Shown here piece after piece: positions 24,201-32,417 of a stretch of DNA of 35,523 nucleotides. The notes under the pieces were generated by a model. That model did no database searches. It saw nothing but the letters and a program-made list of their open reading frames with translations, and had not been told where the DNA came from. The position numbers and the translations under genes are program-made. Source of the DNA: UBA7960 sp964348755 (GTDB lineage Bacteria; Bacteroidota; Bacteroidia; Bacteroidales; UBA7960); the NCBI GenBank assembly GCA_964348755.1, contig CAYGDW010000024.1:1-35523 (forward strand), in the 5' to 3' direction. Position 1 is the first letter of the stretch, and each line of letters begins with the position of its first letter.

Positions 24201-25126
24201 TAAAAAACCGATGGCAAACCGGCAAAAAAGGTAACCAGCCTGATGGCTATTATTACACTGGCAAAACCTGTTAGTGCCCAAAGGCGGTTTCCGGCATAAA
24301 AGCAACCCGAGAAGAACCTGTATGAGCTGTATATAAAAACAAGAAAACTCAAAATGGCCAAAACTACTGCCAGGGTCTGCATTAAAGACCTGGTTTGCAT
24401 TAGGCCGGTTTCGCGCCGAACCACAAGCAATAATGCAAAATCACTATCAGCATCAACAATTGAAAACCCTCCTTCTGCTTTCTCAGAAACGTAAAAAATG
24501 TTGTTGGTTACAGGCAGGTCGGGGTGAAAGTCGTTTACTAGAAAACGGTTCTGGTATTTAAAATTGCTTTTAATTGAAACAAATACAGCGGTATTGATTG
24601 GGCCAGACAAAAGGGTGCGATAGAAATACCAGCCGTTGTTGAGCCTGATTAGCCCTTTGGGGCCAAGGTTGCGCCAGGATTCGCCAATGGGAACAGCATT
24701 ATGCGACCAGAACAAAAGTTTTTCGGCCGAGTAAACAAAAAAAGTAAGGCCTTCGGCTTCAAACATTGGCTCTAGCCTCCCCAAAAGGCTTTGACCCTGC
24801 TGGACACCAGTGCCTTTGCTACGTACCTCAAAATCGAGCCACGTCAACAATTCAGTTGCTCTTTTATCTTTTTCGGTAAAGGCCGATTGAAATTCGTTGG
24901 CAACACTCTGCGGGTCAATTTTTTTTTGGCGAAAGCTAAAGCTAACCTCCGAGAGCAAAAGGGCCAGCAAGGCAATAATTGACAGTTGCAATAAAATTTT
25001 AGAGCCTGTACCTTTCATTGAGTTTTTGGCTGCTGTTTTGGGTGTTGGGCTATAAACCACCGCTAATTTACGCTTTTTACGATTGCTGACGGCTCTTACA
25101 CCAGTTTGCGGCCTTTTATGCACCAC
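21299..25126 (-). CDS. Very large NtrY-like membrane sensor histidine kinase
   Basis: Up to 1275 residues, far longer than usual kinases. In order: a basic N-terminus; a membrane segment near 42-62; an extracytoplasmic region to about 245; a block of several membrane helices (about 245-500); a second extracytoplasmic part; a membrane helix near 770-790; another near 815-840; a sensor region; a helix near 965-990; HAMP-like PLQLIRDSIARLQLG and DEIGRLIKEYNRM; HisKA with His1062 in AHEIKNPLTPMR; and HATPase_c with FNNLIRNSIQAY (N box), DFGCGIPEA (G1) and TGGMGLGLSMVKNI (G2). The kinase core is intact and resembles NtrY. No response regulator is adjacent. The start is uncertain: GTG 25126, or ATG 25018 giving 1239 residues. 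Confidence 0.88.
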   Translation of the reverse strand: MVHKRPQTGVRAVSNRKKRKLAVVYSPTPKTAAKNSMKGTGSKILLQLSIIALLALLLSEVSFSFRQKKIDPQSVANEFQSAFTEKDKRATELLTWLDFEVRSKGTGVQQGQSLLGRLEPMFEAEGLTFFVYSAEKLLFWSHNAVPIGESWRNLGPKGLIRLNNGWYFYRTLLSGPINTAVFVSIKSNFKYQNRFLVNDFHPDLPVTNNIFYVSEKAEGGFSIVDADSDFALLLVVRRETGLMQTRSLMQTLAVVLAILSFLVFIYSSYRFFSGCFYAGNRLWALTGFASVIIAIRLVTFFAGLPSVFYHGQLFSPALYATSMALPSLGDLFINVLLFSIISYFFFSHLKGFEIKPGSHSKRIIVSFFLFLFVVLLSTMALYIMRGLVINSRLNLDVNFIFSLDVYSMVGFLIIGCIFFSFFFLGMVLFRLVYHLMGSKRSFWSVLIVSALVFLAADLCFGSFNLLPWLLFGAATLVFEMERSQALTRMGFTPLIIALFIFSIISTFALYRFNAIKDQEKRKTFALKLASEQDPVAEYLFFEMEQALYNDNQLKNLVLKDPFNETAIYQYLQHHYFYDYWGKYDLQVTVCQPNEVILVRPANIEIVCSTYFDDYIKTFGKPTVSANLIYLDNNTGRNSYIAKIPIYGSETTAGIPLYHVYLEFDSKFVARGMGFPELLIDDRIDINRELANYSYATYKNGELIIKFGPYIYSIDLAVYGQFKEQFVFFDFDNYQHLVYTKDEDTQIIISRPQQTFLEGIAPFSYLFLLFFLLLIIFSLLESRKERIEWFKLNFKRRVQAFMIGLVILSVITIGGASTWFMVNIYQNKNLSIINEKSQSVLTEMEHYMAGLDALDSRYYYFLSDLLLKLHNVFFTDINIFSPDGFLIASSRPRVFEEGLVGSEMNPVAFAQLRTQQKSQFIQTEKIGNLEYLSAYVPLRNNRHELLAYINLPYFAKQNELRNEISYFMLAFVNINLLLLVFAVVMALFISNYVTQPLQLIRDSIARLQLGKTDHKIEWTRNDEIGRLIKEYNRMIDELAISADLLARSERESAWREMAKQVAHEIKNPLTPMRLSVQHLEKAWKENVPDFDQRLARFTKTMVEQIDNLSLIAGEFSDFAKMPAGKNGPINLRLFIPEILDLYNDLDRVEVELLLPEATEPLMVYSDRNQLLRVFNNLIRNSIQAYHKDNIARIRIVCEKGESFVKCHVIDFGCGIPEAQKGNIFSPYFTTKTGGMGLGLSMVKNIIENNRGEIGFVSNEGIGTTFSFTLPLYNSDI

Positions 25127-25160
25127 AAACAGCGTTCCACAAACCTACGCCGGAATTAAT

Positions 25161-26054
25161 TCAGGTCGATTTTTGAAAAACCATTATCTGGCTTGACCAG
25201 GGCCTTAGCTTTAAGGCGGCCAGCAGGTTTGACCAGGCAGCCACCCAAATGGCTCTGAAAGCGCCAAGACGCTTGCCCTTGTTGTTTTCGCTGAGCATGG
25301 CCACATAAAATGCATCGAAAAACATGCCAAATGAGCCCCGAAATTCAAAACCACAATTTTGGGTGGCAAGCTTTAGGGTTTTAGGGCTAAAATGATGAAG
25401 GTGGCGAGGAAGGTCGTATGCTGCCCAATACTTACCATAAAACCAGGCATCGAAACCCAGATAAAGGGGCACGGCAATTACCAGCCAACCTCCGGGAGCG
25501 AGCAAGCGATGGTATAGTTGCAGGCTTTGCATAAAATCGGCCTGGTGCTCCAACACATGCCAAAGCGTGATGATTCCGAAGCTGCTTTCTTCGTTTGTGG
25601 GTATATGATTCTGATTTTCAATTACATGCATGTCCTTTTTCTGTGCTTTGAGGCGGGCGGTAGCATTGGGCTCTATCCCAACTATTTGAAGGTCATGGTT
25701 TTTCATTTGACTTAGAAATGCACCAGCCCCACTCCCCACATCGAGTAGCTTTGGTTTGGGCAATTTTAGTGTGTTTATTAGCCTTGCTTTGCGTTTCAAC
25801 ATATAAGCCTGCACACGGAAGTAAATCCTTTCGCGAAAACTACTGCCTTTTTCTTTGTGCGAAATGTATTCCTGACTTTGGTAGAAAACCCCCAGGTCAT
25901 TTTCGAATGGGCGGGGATTGGTATAAACATGATGGCACAATTTGCATTTTACCATCGAATAGCTTCCGCTGCCCATAAGGTAATCGGCACATTCAAGAAA
26001 ATGAGAGGGCTCCTCCCCCGCTCCGCATAATGGGCATTGAACCAAAAACTCCAT
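25161..26054 (-). CDS. Class I SAM-dependent methyltransferase with zinc-ribbon-like N-terminus
   Basis: About 297 residues from ATG 26054. The frame is open upstream to ATG 26129, but those 25 codons read through both parS sites and yield MFHVKQ and NVPRETF, a well-known false N-terminus at such sites; real sequence begins at MEFLVQCPLCG. Two Cys pairs (CPLC, CKLC) suggest a zinc ribbon at the N-terminus, followed by a class I fold: motif I LLDVGSGAGAFL, motif II GIEPN, and the Methyltransf-type FGIITLWHVLEH with LLAPGGWLVIAVP. The substrate is not known; relatives act on sugars or lipids. It follows mnmG on the same strand with the parS pair between them, and precedes the large kinase by 34 bases. 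Confidence 0.85.
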   Translation of the reverse strand: MEFLVQCPLCGAGEEPSHFLECADYLMGSGSYSMVKCKLCHHVYTNPRPFENDLGVFYQSQEYISHKEKGSSFRERIYFRVQAYMLKRKARLINTLKLPKPKLLDVGSGAGAFLSQMKNHDLQIVGIEPNATARLKAQKKDMHVIENQNHIPTNEESSFGIITLWHVLEHQADFMQSLQLYHRLLAPGGWLVIAVPLYLGFDAWFYGKYWAAYDLPRHLHHFSPKTLKLATQNCGFEFRGSFGMFFDAFYVAMLSENNKGKRLGAFRAIWVAAWSNLLAALKLRPWSSQIMVFQKST

Positions 26055-26063
26055 TTTTAAGAA

Positions 26064-26079
26064 TGTTTCACGTGGAACA
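26064..26079 (-). other. parS centromere site 1
   Basis: TGTTTCACGTGGAACA on the plus strand is, on the minus strand, TGTTCCACGTGAAACA, which is exactly the well-known bacterial parS consensus bound by ParB (Spo0J). ParB loads here for chromosome segregation. Confidence 0.9.
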
Positions 26080-26110
26080 TTTTGTATTTGTTTTGCAGGT
26101 AATTGAATAA

Positions 26111-26130
26111 ATTGTTTCACGTGAAACAAT
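26111..26130. other. parS centromere site 2
   Basis: TGTTTCACGTGAAACA, a perfect 16-base palindrome that extends to 20 bases with its flanks, is a parS match one base from the strict consensus. It lies 49 bases from site 1, between the end of mnmG and the methyltransferase. Confidence 0.88.
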
Positions 26131-28008
26131 TTACCTGCCTAATTGTACCAGCAGCACCGAAATATCGGAAGGTGTAATTCCGCTAATGCGGCTGGCTTGG
26201 CCAATATTTTGAGGTTTTATACGCGTTAACTTTTCCCTGGCCTCAAGGCTTAGGGCTTTCATTTCTAAATAGTCAAGCTGTTCACTGAGTCTGATTTCGT
26301 CGAGCCTGGTAATTTTGTCAGCATGGTCTTGTTCTTTTTCAAGGTAGCCAGCATATTTTAGCATGATTTCGGCAGCCTCAACGGCCTCCTCATATACATC
26401 CTGGCGCGAAAAACCATTTATAAAAGCTGCAAGCCGGCTGTCAGCAGCCATAAGACCCTTGAGCGATACCTGAGGTCGTAACAAAATATTACCAACACGC
26501 GTTCGGTTACGCAGCAACGATGAGCCTACATTGGCCAGGTAAGCATTTATAGTTTCAGGATTGGTATTTTCCTTTTGAACATGGTTTACAATTTCGCCAA
26601 TAATTTTTTCTTTGCGCTCAAGCCTTTTTATCCGATCTGAGTCTGCCAATCCAAGCCGGTAACCTGTGGGGGTTAGCCGCTGATCGGCATTGTCTTGCCG
26701 CAATAAAATACGAAACTCCGCCCGGCTCGTAAACATCCGATAAGGTTCGTTGGTGCCTTTGGTAACAAGGTCGTCAATCAACACACCGATATAGGCTTCG
26801 GATCGCTTTAAAACAAGCGGAATAATATTAGTAATTTTTAAATGCGCGTTAATGCCGGCAACCAACCCCTGCCCCGCTGCCTCTTCGTAACCAGTAGTAC
26901 CATTAACCTGGCCTGCAAAAAACAGGTTCTCAACTTTGCGCGATTCTAATGAGAACTGCAACTGTACCGGAGGGAAAAAATCGTATTCTATGGCATACCC
27001 AGGTTTTAGAATTCGGGCGCTTTCAAACCCGGCAATCTTTCTCAATGCTTTAAACTGAATTTCTTCGGGCAAACTGGAGCTAAAACCATTTACGTAATAC
27101 TCATTGCTGCTCCAACCCTCGGGTTCAACAAAAAGCTGGTGCCTTTCCTTATCTGCAAAGCGGTCAATTTTGTCTTCTATCGATGGGCAATATCGGGGTC
27201 CGCTGCCCTGAATCCGGCCGGTAAACATAGGAGAATCATCAAAACCTTCGCGCAAAATATTATGTACCTCATTGCTGGTGTATGTAAGAAAGCAACTAAG
27301 CTGGCGGCTAATTTTGGGCGTGTCGGTAAAAGAGAACCTACCCGGCTCATCATCGCCCTTTTGTTCAATCATTTTGCTAAAGTCAATTGAGCGCCCGTCA
27401 ACCCTAACAGGCGTGCCGGTTTTAAGCCTGTCGCTTTCTATGCCAAATTTGCGCAAACTCTCAGTAAGTCCAGAGGCGCTGGCATCTCCAAGGCGCCCAC
27501 CGCTAAAATTTTTCTTTCCTATATGTATCTTGCCATTTAGAAAAGTTCCACTTGTAATCACCACAGCCCTGGCAAAAATATCGCCTCCCAGGCTAGTTTT
27601 TACACCACAAACTTTTCCGTTCTTAACAAGAATTTTTGTAACCATATCCTGCCAGAAATGCAAATTGGGAATGGATTCAAGGATTTGTTGCCATTTCATA
27701 GAGAACAAAAATCTGTCGCTTTGTGCCCTCGGGCTCCACATAGCAGGGCCCTTGCTGCGGTTGAGCATACGAAACTGAACCATGGTGTGGTCGGTTACGA
27801 TACCAGAATAGCCGCCAAGGGCGTCAATTTCGCGAATAATCTGCCCCTTGGCAATACCCCCCATGGCCGGATTGCACGACATTTGCGCAATTCCACCCAG
27901 ATTGAGCGTAACCAAAAGCACCTTAGAGCCTAAACGAGCAGAGGCAGCAGCCGCTTCGCAACCAGCATGCCCACCTCCAACCACAATTATATCGTAGTGC
28001 TCAAACAT
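26131..28008 (-). CDS. mnmG: tRNA uridine-5-carboxymethylaminomethyl modification enzyme MnmG (GidA)
   Basis: FAD- and folate-dependent enzyme that, with MnmE, adds the carboxymethylaminomethyl group at U34 of certain tRNAs. It has 625 residues, the full family length: N-terminal FAD motif GGGHAGCEAAAASARLG, the signature SCNPAMGGIAKGQIIREIDALGG, a central region with GTFLNGKIHIG and ESDRLKTGTPVR, and the C-terminal helical domain that binds MnmE (ending GRISGITPSDI-like: SRISGITPSDISVLLVQL). It follows ybeY on the same strand with 22 bases between. parS sites lie just after its stop; mnmG is a frequent neighbour of the chromosome origin. Confidence 0.96.
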   Translation of the reverse strand: MFEHYDIIVVGGGHAGCEAAAASARLGSKVLLVTLNLGGIAQMSCNPAMGGIAKGQIIREIDALGGYSGIVTDHTMVQFRMLNRSKGPAMWSPRAQSDRFLFSMKWQQILESIPNLHFWQDMVTKILVKNGKVCGVKTSLGGDIFARAVVITSGTFLNGKIHIGKKNFSGGRLGDASASGLTESLRKFGIESDRLKTGTPVRVDGRSIDFSKMIEQKGDDEPGRFSFTDTPKISRQLSCFLTYTSNEVHNILREGFDDSPMFTGRIQGSGPRYCPSIEDKIDRFADKERHQLFVEPEGWSSNEYYVNGFSSSLPEEIQFKALRKIAGFESARILKPGYAIEYDFFPPVQLQFSLESRKVENLFFAGQVNGTTGYEEAAGQGLVAGINAHLKITNIIPLVLKRSEAYIGVLIDDLVTKGTNEPYRMFTSRAEFRILLRQDNADQRLTPTGYRLGLADSDRIKRLERKEKIIGEIVNHVQKENTNPETINAYLANVGSSLLRNRTRVGNILLRPQVSLKGLMAADSRLAAFINGFSRQDVYEEAVEAAEIMLKYAGYLEKEQDHADKITRLDEIRLSEQLDYLEMKALSLEAREKLTRIKPQNIGQASRISGITPSDISVLLVQLGR

Positions 28009-28030
28009 AAAAATTCCAAATTAAAGCTTA

Positions 28031-28462
28031 TTAAACCTGCAAAGTTAAGTAATAATTCTCTCTTTGCCGCATAAGGTCTGCCTCGGCAGCATCCTTATCA
28101 GTATAACCCAACAGATGAAGAACTCCATGAATCATTACACGATGCAACTCATCGTTAAACGAAATGTTTAAATCGCTGGCGTTTTCTCTAACCCTGTCGA
28201 GGCTAATAAACAAATCTCCAGAGATATTGCCGGACTCCTGACAATAATCGAAAGTAATGATATCAGTAAGGGTGTCGTGGTTAAGGTATTGAATATTGAG
28301 TAGATGCAGATATTCATCGTTGCAAAAGATAAACGAAATTTCGCCAGGCTCTTGCCCTTCTACTAAAATAGCCTTAATAATCCAATCCCGAGCTTTCTTT
28401 TCAGAAAACCCGGGAATGTTAACCTCCTCAAAAAAGAAAGCAATATCAGATTGCCCTTTCAC
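28031..28462 (-). CDS. ybeY: Endoribonuclease YbeY (rRNA maturation)
   Basis: A 143-residue single-strand RNase required for 16S rRNA 3' maturation and ribosome quality control. The zinc motif is HGVLHLLGYTD; the first two His are present and the third ligand is Asp in this line rather than the His of E. coli, a common variant in Bacteroidetes as I recall. ITFDYC and SGDLFISLDRVREN are further family signatures. The start ATG overlaps the stop of the preceding gene by 4 bases (ATGA), so the two are translationally coupled. Confidence 0.92.
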   Translation of the reverse strand: MKGQSDIAFFFEEVNIPGFSEKKARDWIIKAILVEGQEPGEISFIFCNDEYLHLLNIQYLNHDTLTDIITFDYCQESGNISGDLFISLDRVRENASDLNISFNDELHRVMIHGVLHLLGYTDKDAAEADLMRQRENYYLTLQV

Positions 28463-28956
28463 TCAACTGGCTTTTTTTCGTTAATCATTTCGAAATAGAG
28501 ATCGAGCAGCCTGATTCGTTCGCGGGTAAGGTGCTGGTTAATGCTCGAAATATAAAACACCATTTCCATAAGCTCCTTTCTGGCATCGAAATTTACCTCA
28601 TCGCTCAGCATCCTGATCATTACCATGCTTCGTTCTGTGTCGGTAATTTTGTCAGATTCGAGTGTAGCATCAAGCTCTTCCTGAAAAAGGGCAGCTATCT
28701 CAAGAAAGCGGTCATGAAGCAAAACCTTAAACACCAAACCGTCAGGTCTGGAATCGAAGTAAATATCTATATGCTTAGGCTTTCCGGCTTTTTCACTTAT
28801 AGCAAATTCAAATGCTTCGGATACAGAAAAAAGAATGTTGCCAAAATAGGAATGAAAAATATTGTACTGGTCGCAGATCCTCTCTATAAATGCTTCGAGT
28901 TTATGTATTTCTTCCCTTTTTGACTTTAACCGCAAATGCTGTTTCAGTTCAACCAT
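28459..28956 (-). CDS. RsbW/HATPase-like protein with lost ATP-binding motifs
   Basis: A 165-residue protein related to the anti-sigma/HATPase_c_2 proteins usually encoded beside ybeY in Bacteroidetes. The flanking sequence still fits: REEIHKLEAFIERICDQYNI, SYFGNILFSVSEA, PDGLVFKV, and the C-terminal ISSINQHLTRERIRLL. But each ATP-binding box is altered: the N box expected as ENAI-x-HGN reads EFAISEKA, the G1 box expected as DEG-x-GF reads LHDRFLE, and the G2 box expected as GRGIFLI reads ERSMVMI. It probably cannot bind ATP and may act only as a binding partner, or be on its way to loss. The gene is 8 bases from the DUF4175 pseudogene and overlaps ybeY by 4. Confidence 0.72.
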   Translation of the reverse strand: MVELKQHLRLKSKREEIHKLEAFIERICDQYNIFHSYFGNILFSVSEAFEFAISEKAGKPKHIDIYFDSRPDGLVFKVLLHDRFLEIAALFQEELDATLESDKITDTERSMVMIRMLSDEVNFDARKELMEMVFYISSINQHLTRERIRLLDLYFEMINEKKPVE

Positions 28957-28964
28957 AATGATTG

Positions 28965-31900
28965 TTATTCAATGTTAAGGAAATAATTCTCAACAAGCAA
29001 CCGGTAGTATAGCCTAAGCCCAAGGGGTATGCTCCTGAGCATTTCCAATTCGCGGTCCTTTTTACTATTATACTGAAAAAGGCTTGCAGGGTTACTAAAT
29101 TCGTATTATTTTGCGGTAGTGCCTTATCGTCTTTCATCCTGCTCGCGTTCGAGCTGCCCCTTTTCGTGTTCGAGAAAACGGGTAAGAATCAGTTTCTGAA
29201 GATCTGTTGTAATTATGGATATGTTTTGTGTTACAATATCGAGCTCAGTGGCCTCCATATCGCGTTGCAATTCCTCGAGGGGTTGCGTATCCAGGCCTTC
29301 ATTTTTGAGCTCACCTGAAAGCCCATGAAGCAAATTGCGAATGGCCTCCTGCTGTGCAGCGAGCCAGGCAAGCTGTTGGCTCATGGATTGCATTTGGCCA
29401 GATTGACCGGGCAAAGGCTGATGCCCAAGCTGCAATTGTTCGAGCAAATGGTTTAACTGTTGTTGCATTTGCCTTGAATCGGAAAAATTGCCATCGAATC
29501 GCCCATTACCGTCCAGGGGGTTGCCACTGTTGATTGCCATTTGCATTTGCATATTTTGCAGGCTTTCGTTGAGCAAGAGGGCGAGGTTGTTAATGTGGGT
29601 CATTACAAACTGCTGTCTGCTGGCCCCTTAAAACCGCCGGCGGTTTATAAGGTCTTCAAGGCCCAATTCGAGATTCAGGTTAATTTGAGAAACCTGGCGG
29701 CACACAAAATAGCCTATTTGAATTTGCCTGCGGCTGAGCGCCAGCAGTATTTTTCTACCATTCGCAGATCATCCTTTTTTCTTATTCTGCTCCTGAATTA
29801 AAGCTACCAGGCGCAGATCGTTCATGTTTACATTGCGTATTTCAAGTAAAAGATTTTCCTGGGCAAAACTACACTTCAGTAGGTTTTCTAAAATTTGCCT
29901 CAAAGCTCTTGAGTCTTCGGTGAGCTGGTGTTGAACCATAGCTGCCTGCATATCGGTAAGTCGCAAAGCCAATGGTTTCATTTGTTGAACGGCCCTTGTT
30001 GTGGCGCAATTGACTGCCTGCTGCGACCTTGCTCAAGTTGATCAACAGCCAGTTCCAATTCTTCTTTTAGCGCACTCTCGGCTTCCTTGGTATTATCAAT
30101 TCCATGAGGCCGACTTGGTTGTTGATTTTTCTCGCGAAATTAATTAAGATAATCAGAAACATTGTCGATTGATTCTTTCATATCTTGTTGTTTTTCAATA
30201 TTTTGCTCAATAGCAACTTGCTCAGAATCCTTAATTTTAACATTTTGTTCCTGTTGCTATTTCGCTTTGCCAAGCAAATCAATACTTTGCTGTAGCAATT
30301 TTTCGAGTTCAAGTTGGCGGAACAACTCAAGGGCCCTATCCATTTGATTTTCAATATTCTGCAGTTCAAACTCTATCATATTTAGCATGTCATGCACCTG
30401 GCTGCGGTCGAGCTTGTCGAATTCTTCCCTGAGTTTTTTAATAAGCATTCCCAACTCATCAGCTATTACTTCTTCATACAACCTGTTGAGCTCCTCTTGC
30501 CTTTGCCTGATTTGATCATTTATTTCAGAAAATTGTTGCTGTCGTATCTGGTTTCGCACCATTTCTTCGCGAAAGCGCTCAAAACTTTGCTCTGTTTCGC
30601 GTTGCCTGGTCAGTATATTATCAATAGCATTTCGTTGTTGCCAGCTAATAGATTCATTATTAAGCGGTTGCTTTCGAATTTCTTCAACGTCGAGCCTCGA
30701 TTGCCTGACTCCTGAAATTTCATTTCTCAGGTTGCTTTTGTGTTGCAGGTTGATTTTATTGCCTATGGAAATAAGCTCCTCGTAAGTTGGAACAAGAAAG
30801 AAAAATACCTGGCTTCTGGTAGTTTTAGCACCATTTATGTTATCATTGTCTGCTACTTAAAAGAAATATTCGATGGTTTGACCGGGCCCAATATTTTGAT
30901 TACTCAGGTCGAAATCAAAGTAGAATGTTTGATTAAGGCCATTTGACTAAAACGGCAGGCTCTGGCTAATAAATTTGGCCTCCTCCCCTGCCCTGTGGGG
31001 AGTTTGCTTAAAAATTCTGTGGCTAAATTGAAGACTGCTGAACCCGTAGTCGTCCTGAATAACACCCATGAAAAAAAGGTACGACACCAGCACAGAATCA
31101 GTGAGTTCTTCAATTTGCATCCGGGGCCAGGCATCGGATTCGACCTGAACAAAATACTCCAGAGAATCACCCTTGCCTGTTTCGTTGTTCAAGGCATAAA
31201 CATTATATCTGAAAGGTCTATAAGCGACCACAGATAGCGAATAAACGCCTGCACTGACCTCCTGGACAGCTATTTCGGCCTTATTTTTTAAGAATGCAAC
31301 CTGGCCGCTGGCTCTAGTATTAAACTCTCACAAAATTTTATCCCCCTCGGCAGCATTAATATCTCCAACATTACTGTATTGAAGCGTGCCAAGCCTGGTA
31401 TAAGCAGGATTTTCTATTGTAACCTTAAAGTGGCTGAATATAGGCATTTGTATTACCCTAAGCAGGTAAGGGCCAAATACAAAACCCACTGAATCAATAG
31501 TGAACACGAAAGTCTCCTGTAAATTACGAAATTGGTGCGAAAAAACACCCTTGCTGAGGCCAATCATTTCAAATTTGCCATTAGCGTAGGTAATGCAAAC
31601 CTGGGCAGGCAGCACTGACCCCATGCTTTTGACGACAATATCAATGTTTTCGCCCTGAAAAGCTGTGAGTTCATTTTCGAAGACAAACCCAAAAGGTGCT
31701 GGCTGAGAAAAATGGATATGATAGTGCTAAATACGGTTGGAAGGATTAATGGCAAACGAAGGCCTCACAAAGAAAATAACCAACAGTATAAGCATAGGAA
31801 GCACAAAAAAGGCAACAATTTAAGGTTGCCCTTCATATCGATGGCTTCGGAAAATGATAATTGAATGGATTGTTGCGATTTTTGTTCAATACCGGCAATA

Positions 31901-32260
31901 ACCATATCACTATGACCGGGATTTTCTTGAAGGAATTTATGAAGTTGAAGGGCATTGTTAACTTTATCGTGCAGTTCCATTTTAAAGTGCTGCCCAATAA
32001 TTGCAGCAGCCTGGCTTTCAGTAATATGTTTACCAATTTTCAAAAAAAACAGCACATGGCCTGATAACAAATCGCAGAAAAACAAAACGGTTGAAAAGAA
32101 TAAAGCCATAAAACAAAATAAACCTGACGGCAGTGCTGAAATAATAAATATTTTCGAGAAAAGAAAATATTAAAAAAAGAAAAAGAAAGCCTGCTCCAAA
32201 AAGTAAAGTGCCCTTTATGAGTAAATTAGAGTAATATCGCCTGATAAATTGTTCATTCAT
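28965..32260 (-). pseudogene. Decayed DUF4175 family membrane protein gene
   Basis: Read in pieces on the minus strand, this gives a nearly full-length DUF4175 protein (about 1100 codons). It opens with MNEQFIRRYYSNLL and two membrane helices, continues with a conserved N-terminal region (GKHITESQAAAIIGQHF), a third helix, the extracytoplasmic beta domains (QPAPFGFVFENELTAFQGEN, SLEYFVQVESDAWPRM), long coiled-coil Gln-rich segments and a C-terminal tail ending YYRLLVENYFLNIE. Lesions: a frameshift in the T8/A8 run at 32042-32049, another near 31820, stops at 31727-31729 (TAG), 31328-31330 (TGA), 30947-30949 (TAG), 30257-30259 (TAG), 30140-30142 (TAA), and more with frame changes near 30000, 29800 and 29130. 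All three stop codons occur, so recoding is not the explanation. Function of the family is unknown. Confidence 0.85.
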
Positions 32261-32417
32261 TTCAAGCAAAATTTCCTGCCATAATAACCAATTATTCCGA
32301 TGGTTCAAATAAATAAATTTACACAAAAAGAAGACTTTGCACCTCGAAAAAGCATTATTTTGCAAATATTTTGCTTATATTGTCATAAAATACTAACGCT
32401 TAGAACACACATTTGCT

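Noticed and set aside
25161..28956. Replication origin with DnaA boxes beside mnmG
   Set aside because: No cluster of TTATNCACA-like boxes was seen; only the parS sites are supported.
29631..29646. Perfect 16-base palindrome AAACCGCCGGCGGTTT
   Set aside because: It lies in the DUF4175 pseudogene over codons for the expected NRRR stretch, so it is explained by coding sequence and is probably coincidental.
28965..32260. Stop-codon recoding or programmed frameshifting as an explanation for the broken DUF4175 gene
   Set aside because: TAA, TAG and TGA all interrupt it and neighbouring genes use all normally, so decay is simpler.
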